Notes under the pieces: model-generated | Databases searched by the model: none | Told to the model about the DNA's origin: nothing | The model's input: the letters and a program-made list of their open reading frames with translations, nothing else | From: Deltaproteobacteria bacterium | GTDB taxonomy: Bacteria > Desulfobacterota > Desulfarculia > Desulfarculales > Desulfarculaceae | Assembly: GCA_020444165.1 (NCBI GenBank) | Contig: JAHLLK010000048.1 | Span: forward strand, 1 to 44,918 | Reading direction: 5' to 3' | Length of the DNA stretch: 44,918 bases | Translations under genes and position numbers: made by a program | Part shown: positions 41,374 through 44,918 of the stretch, piece after piece | How positions within the stretch are numbered: the first letter of the stretch is position 1 | Layout: every line of letters starts with the position of its first letter

Positions 41374-42972
41374 CTACTGATTCACCGCCTGGCCCAGAAT
41401 GGGCAGGTTTTCGTTGAGCCAGGTCAAGCGCTCGCCCAGGTAGGTGATGAGGTCGCTGGTCCCGGTCTGCAATTCGGCGGCGGCCTGTTCCGCCGTGCCG
41501 TTGTAACACTGGTAGTCCCGGGCGTAGGACCCGTTCGACGAGAGAGTGTCTGACTGCTCCTGCACCAGGGTGGCGATGCGGGTGGGGCTGAAGGCCCCGG
41601 TCTCGTCCAGGGTGCCCGCGGTCCAGGCGCTGGTTACCGCATCCTGGAAGCCCTCATACGTGGACAGGGTGGTCCACCACCACGGCGCCTGGGTCATGCT
41701 CAAATCCGTGAAGAGCCAGCCCTCGGGGTTCTTGTAATCGCCCACGGCGTAGTTCAGGTCCGGGTTGGCGTAGCTCTTGTTCTTGTCCCACAACGGACCG
41801 GCGTAAAGCTTGCCCGGGGTGATGGTGCCGTCTTGGTTCTTCGCGTCGGGCTGACGATACATGAAGGTGGAGCGGTGATAGCCGTCGGGGTCCTTGGCCA
41901 CCTCGTTCAAGAGGAAGTACTCGGCGAAGCTGTTGAGGTCGGTGTAGTTCTCCACCATGTTCCAGTAGGTGGTGGGGTCGATGACGCTGCTGTCGGGGGT
42001 GGCCGGGGTGGTGATGTACCCGCTGGGAGCCCCGTTGAACATATAGGCCCAGCCCCTGAAGTCGCCGGTGGCGCTGGGGTTGTACCACCAGTTTTCAATG
42101 GCGGTGGCGTAGTCGCCCGTATTCAGGAAGTCTGCCTCGGGCCATTCCACCAGCGCCGGGTCGCCGGTGTTGGCTATGGCGGTGCTGCCGTTGTTGAAAA
42201 CCAACCTGCTGTCGTCCGAGGGAGTGTTGAGCTGCAATAGGAGCCCGCCCAGCGCGCCCGTGGCCGGGGGGGCGTAGGTGGTGGGGATGTCCACCCGGTT
42301 GGGGTCGGCCGCGATCTTTTCCAGATTGAGGTACACCCCGGCGTAGCTGTTCAGCAATTCGGTCAAAGTCGGCAGGGTTTTGTTTTGCATTTCGTCCGCG
42401 GTCTGGCCGGTGACGATGAACATCTCGAAGTACTTGGTGCGGGGAGCCCAGGCGTTGCTGCCGGTGTTCTCGCCCAGGGTGCGCTGCATGTCAAAGGCCA
42501 GCATGTTGCGGAGCATGACCTTGTCCACCGCGCCGCAATCGTTGAACACCCACTCGTCGCCGCCATAGGGCATGTCCAGGAAGTTGGCCCCGGAAACCGG
42601 CCAGTCGCCCTCCAGCTTCACCGCGAATTGCGGTTTGGCCGCGCCCTTGGTGCTCTGGCCGCGGATGTGGACCTTGGCCCCCACTTCCAACGCCGCGCTG
42701 TTCAGCTGGTTCGGGTTCTTGGCGTCGATCAGGGACACGCCCTGCGCAAGGGACCCGTCCAAGTAGAAGAGATTCACGTCCGTGCTGGCGGTCAGGTCTT
42801 CCACCGAGGCGGCGCTGGTGGTCATCACCACCACGGAATTATTTAAAAAATAGTTGTCCGGCCAGGTTACCGCGCCGGTGTTGCCGGCAAGGGCTGGTGC
42901 GGCGGCCAAGAGGACGAGGGGTAAAAGCAGGCTCAGGATGAGGGGCGAGGAAGTACGTCTGGCGAGCGGCAT
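41374..42972 (-). CDS. Secreted CotH-kinase-family protein
   Basis: 532 residues from the ATG at 42972, which is followed at once by a clear signal peptide ending ALAGN; the frame is open further upstream but spacer-like. The CotH family pattern is present: KVHIRGQSTKG ... FAVKLEGDW, MLRNMLAFDMQRTLG, YAGVYLNLEKI, YFLLNEVAKDPDGYHRSTFMY and GKLYAGPLWDKNKSYAN. CotH proteins are atypical protein kinases that act on secreted substrates. In the usual WDxD metal motif the second Asp is Asn here (WDKN), so activity is uncertain. The presumed substrate is not adjacent. Confidence 0.85.
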   Translation of the reverse strand: MPLARRTSSPLILSLLLPLVLLAAAPALAGNTGAVTWPDNYFLNNSVVVMTTSAASVEDLTASTDVNLFYLDGSLAQGVSLIDAKNPNQLNSAALEVGAKVHIRGQSTKGAAKPQFAVKLEGDWPVSGANFLDMPYGGDEWVFNDCGAVDKVMLRNMLAFDMQRTLGENTGSNAWAPRTKYFEMFIVTGQTADEMQNKTLPTLTELLNSYAGVYLNLEKIAADPNRVDIPTTYAPPATGALGGLLLQLNTPSDDSRLVFNNGSTAIANTGDPALVEWPEADFLNTGDYATAIENWWYNPSATGDFRGWAYMFNGAPSGYITTPATPDSSVIDPTTYWNMVENYTDLNSFAEYFLLNEVAKDPDGYHRSTFMYRQPDAKNQDGTITPGKLYAGPLWDKNKSYANPDLNYAVGDYKNPEGWLFTDLSMTQAPWWWTTLSTYEGFQDAVTSAWTAGTLDETGAFSPTRIATLVQEQSDTLSSNGSYARDYQCYNGTAEQAAAELQTGTSDLITYLGERLTWLNENLPILGQAVNQ

Positions 42973-43246
42973 GGGTCTGCTCTCCTTGGCATGATGATGG
43001 CAATGATTTCCAGACGGCAGGGATATCTTAACATTTCGCGGGGGAATGGGAACGTTTTTGTGCGGCTTGGGCCCGCGGGGGAGCGGCTGCCCTGCCCCGG
43101 CGGAACCCATGGCCGGGAATTTTATTGGCTGCTCGTAGCGTTACGGGCATTCTGGAACCAGGAACCCGGCCCTGTCCGCTGGATTCAGGGCCTACCAACC
43201 TTCATCCGGCGGAAATCATGCCGCGCCGGAGGAAAAGGATATCGTC

Positions 43247-44371
43247 ATGTCCTCCCCATCCAGCCCCCTGCCCCGCCCCGAAACCCTCCCCGCCACCATG
43301 GCCGCGGTTCTCTTGACCGGCCACGGCGGCTTCGACCGGCTGGCCTATCGGACCGACGTGCCGGTCCCCCGCCCCGGGGCGGGCGAGTTGCTCATCAAGG
43401 TGGGCGCGGCCGGGGTCAACAACACCGATATCAACACCCGCATCGGCTGGTACTCCAAGGCGGTGCGCGGCGCGACCGACCAGGGCGCCGCCCAGGGCTT
43501 GAACGCCGTGGACGAGCGGGACGCCAGTTGGTCCGGCACGCCGCTGGCCTTCCCCCGCATCCAGGGCGCGGACTGCTGCGGCCGGGTGGTGGCCGTGGGC
43601 TCGGGGGTGGACGCGGCCCGCCTGGGCCAGCGGGTGATCGTCCGGACCATGCTGCGCACCTACGTGGGCCATCGCCCCTGGGAATGCTGGACCCTGGGCT
43701 CGGAGTGCGACGGCGCCTTCGCGCAATACCTCAAGGCCCCGGCCGCGGAAACCTATGCCGTGAACGCAGCCTGGAGCGACGGCGAACTGGCTTCCATCCC
43801 CTGCGCCTATTCCACGGCCGAGAACCTGCTGCACCGGGCCGGGCTGGCGGCTGGCGAACGGGTGCTCATCACCGGGGCCTCGGGCGGGGTCGGCTCGGCC
43901 GCGGTGCAACTGGCCCGCCGCCGGGGGGCGGAGGTCAGCGCCGTGGCCGGCGCGGCCAAGGCCGCCGCAATCCGGGCCTTGGGCGCGGCGCGGGTGATCC
44001 CCCGCGGGGAGAGCCTGGTGGCGGCCTTGGGCCCCCAAAGCGTGGACGTGGTGGTGGATCTGGTGGCCGGCCCGGGCTGGCCCGCGCTGCTGGAAGTGCT
44101 CCGCCAGGGTGGCCGCTACGCCGCGGCCGGGGCCATCGCCGGGCCGCTGGTGGAACTGGACGTGCGCACCCTGTACCTCAAGGACCTCTGCCTCCTGGGC
44201 TGCACTTTCCAGGAGGACGTGGTCTTCGAAAACCTGGTGGGCTACATCGAGAGGGGGGAGATAAGGCCCGTGGTGGCCGGCGTCTATCCCCTGGCGGATA
44301 TCGTGGCGGCGCAAAAGGCCTTCCTGGCCAAGGATTTCGTGGGGAAATTGGTGCTGGAGCCGCCGGCCTGA
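43247..44371 (+). CDS. Medium-chain dehydrogenase/reductase (alcohol dehydrogenase/quinone reductase-like)
   Basis: 374 residues. GroES-like domain in the first 150 residues (LLIKVGAAGVNNTDIN, FPRIQGADCCGRVVAVG), then a Rossmann fold with GASGGVGSAAVQLARRRGAEV. Catalytic-zinc ligands of classical alcohol dehydrogenases are not obvious, and NNTDIN is typical of the zinc-free quinone-reductase branch. NAD(P)H-dependent. GGAGG and AAAGGA precede the ATG. Monocistronic, followed by a short hairpin; the substrate is unknown. Confidence 0.88.
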   Translation: MSSPSSPLPRPETLPATMAAVLLTGHGGFDRLAYRTDVPVPRPGAGELLIKVGAAGVNNTDINTRIGWYSKAVRGATDQGAAQGLNAVDERDASWSGTPLAFPRIQGADCCGRVVAVGSGVDAARLGQRVIVRTMLRTYVGHRPWECWTLGSECDGAFAQYLKAPAAETYAVNAAWSDGELASIPCAYSTAENLLHRAGLAAGERVLITGASGGVGSAAVQLARRRGAEVSAVAGAAKAAAIRALGAARVIPRGESLVAALGPQSVDVVVDLVAGPGWPALLEVLRQGGRYAAAGAIAGPLVELDVRTLYLKDLCLLGCTFQEDVVFENLVGYIERGEIRPVVAGVYPLADIVAAQKAFLAKDFVGKLVLEPPA

Positions 44372-44377
44372 GGCAAG

Positions 44378-44393
44378 GGGGGCAACCGCCCCC
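44378..44393 (+). terminator. Weak hairpin after the dehydrogenase gene
   Basis: GGGGGC / GCCCCC around AACC, seven bases after the stop. There is no T tract, so function is uncertain. It lies between convergent genes. Confidence 0.35.
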
Positions 44394-44460
44394 AGGCGAC
44401 CTGACCCTGTCCGTCCTCCTCGTCGCCGCCCCGTGAGGGCCCGCCGGTCCTGCCCGGGAG

Positions 44461-44918
44461 CTACGAAATTTCTCGGTAGGCGGTCAAGATTTCGCCAATG
44501 GCGGCTTTCTGGTTGGGGGTCAGGACGAAATCAGCGTCATATTTCCCGCTAAACCTTACAATCACTTTCTTGGCCTTGGCCACGGCCTCCAACATGGCCT
44601 GGATGGCGGGGTCCACGGCAAGATCGACGGTTTCCGAGGGATGGCCACCAAAAATATCCTTTTTATTGTCCCTAAATTCATTTATGGCAATGGTAAATAA
44701 TTTGTCGTCGGCTTTTACCAATATTTTATTGAAAAACAACCATTTGTACCCATCATATCTCGCCTTGAACCGCTTCCAGACATCTCCATTTTTCATGCCG
44801 ATATAAACATAAAAAGCTGCGCCACCTCTGAGATGAAAATGCGGAGAATGCCACGAATAAAACCAAGTTATGCCTTCAACCTCATCAATTTTCCTTTCCA
44901 GATACTTTACGGGGTTCA
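44461..44918 (-). CDS. Unknown protein, N-terminus cut by window edge, AT-richer than its surroundings
   Basis: The frame is open from the right edge to the TAG at 44461-44463 (152 codons visible); the internal ATG at 44796 is probably not the start, since sequence upstream (ITWFYSWHSPHFHLRGG, AAFYVYIG) is protein-like and in frame. The visible part has beta-strand-like segments with aromatic residues (YDGYKWLFFNKILVKADDKLFTI) and a helical C-terminus. I do not recognise the family. Base composition is clearly more AT-rich than the rest of the window, suggesting a transferred gene. Confidence 0.65.
   Translation of the reverse strand, partial: NPVKYLERKIDEVEGITWFYSWHSPHFHLRGGAAFYVYIGMKNGDVWKRFKARYDGYKWLFFNKILVKADDKLFTIAINEFRDNKKDIFGGHPSETVDLAVDPAIQAMLEAVAKAKKVIVRFSGKYDADFVLTPNQKAAIGEILTAYREIS

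Noticed and set aside
44461..44796. Complete 111-residue protein starting at ATG 44796
   Set aside because: The frame stays open and protein-like to the window edge, so the gene is more likely longer and truncated by the edge.

Overview
The window is very GC-rich, gene-dense bacterial DNA. The gene content (a type VI secretion system of the DUF2169/DUF3540/DUF4150 type, a ferredoxin-dependent 2-oxoacid oxidoreductase, a CoA-transferase subunit, GC-rich intergenic hairpin repeats) suggests an anaerobic Desulfobacterota ('deltaproteobacterial') organism, perhaps related to Desulfarculus or Desulfovibrio. This is an inference from content; there is no rRNA or other marker. All calls were made by eye from the sequence, without database searches.

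Left part, about 1-17300: one end of a type VI secretion (T6SS) locus. On the minus strand lie a small exported protein, tssK, tssL (with two SPOR domains), tssM and the start of tssA, which runs off the left edge. The sheath, tube and other baseplate genes must lie further left or elsewhere. On the plus strand, divergently, is a spike and cargo-loading set: VgrG split into a gp27-like and a gp5-like gene, a DUF2169-pentapeptide fusion, a second pentapeptide-repeat protein, a DUF3540 protein and a DUF4150 PAAR-like tip. No obvious toxin is fused to any of them.

Middle, about 17490-24900: a stand-alone ABC-type substrate-binding lipoprotein, then a tight three-gene operon behind its own promoter. 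The operon encodes a patatin-like phospholipase, a 977-residue protein ending in a CHAT (caspase-like) protease domain, and a ComEC-like metallo-beta-lactamase-fold hydrolase. It looks like a protease-controlled lipase effector system, either immunity or T6SS-associated, and is the best candidate here for an undescribed system. A TRIC-type channel follows.

About 25000-30400: metabolic genes (CoA-transferase beta subunit, alpha/beta hydrolase, two-subunit 2-oxoacid:ferredoxin oxidoreductase). They are interrupted by a Phd/RelE toxin-antitoxin pair that lies between two identical 47-bp direct repeats and whose toxin seems truncated by a one-base frameshift. About 30400-38240: two MFS transporters overlapping a methyltransferase, an aquaglyceroporin, a ParA/Ala-Pro-rich/amphi-Trp operon, a CPBP intramembrane protease and a small membrane protein. 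About 38450-44918: a GT-C glycosyltransferase with a discoidin-like domain, a secreted CotH-kinase-like protein, a medium-chain dehydrogenase, and the C-terminal part of an AT-richer gene cut by the right edge.

Two dispersed repeat families occur in the intergenic spaces: a 48-bp near-perfect palindrome (three copies) and an 86-bp structured element (two copies).
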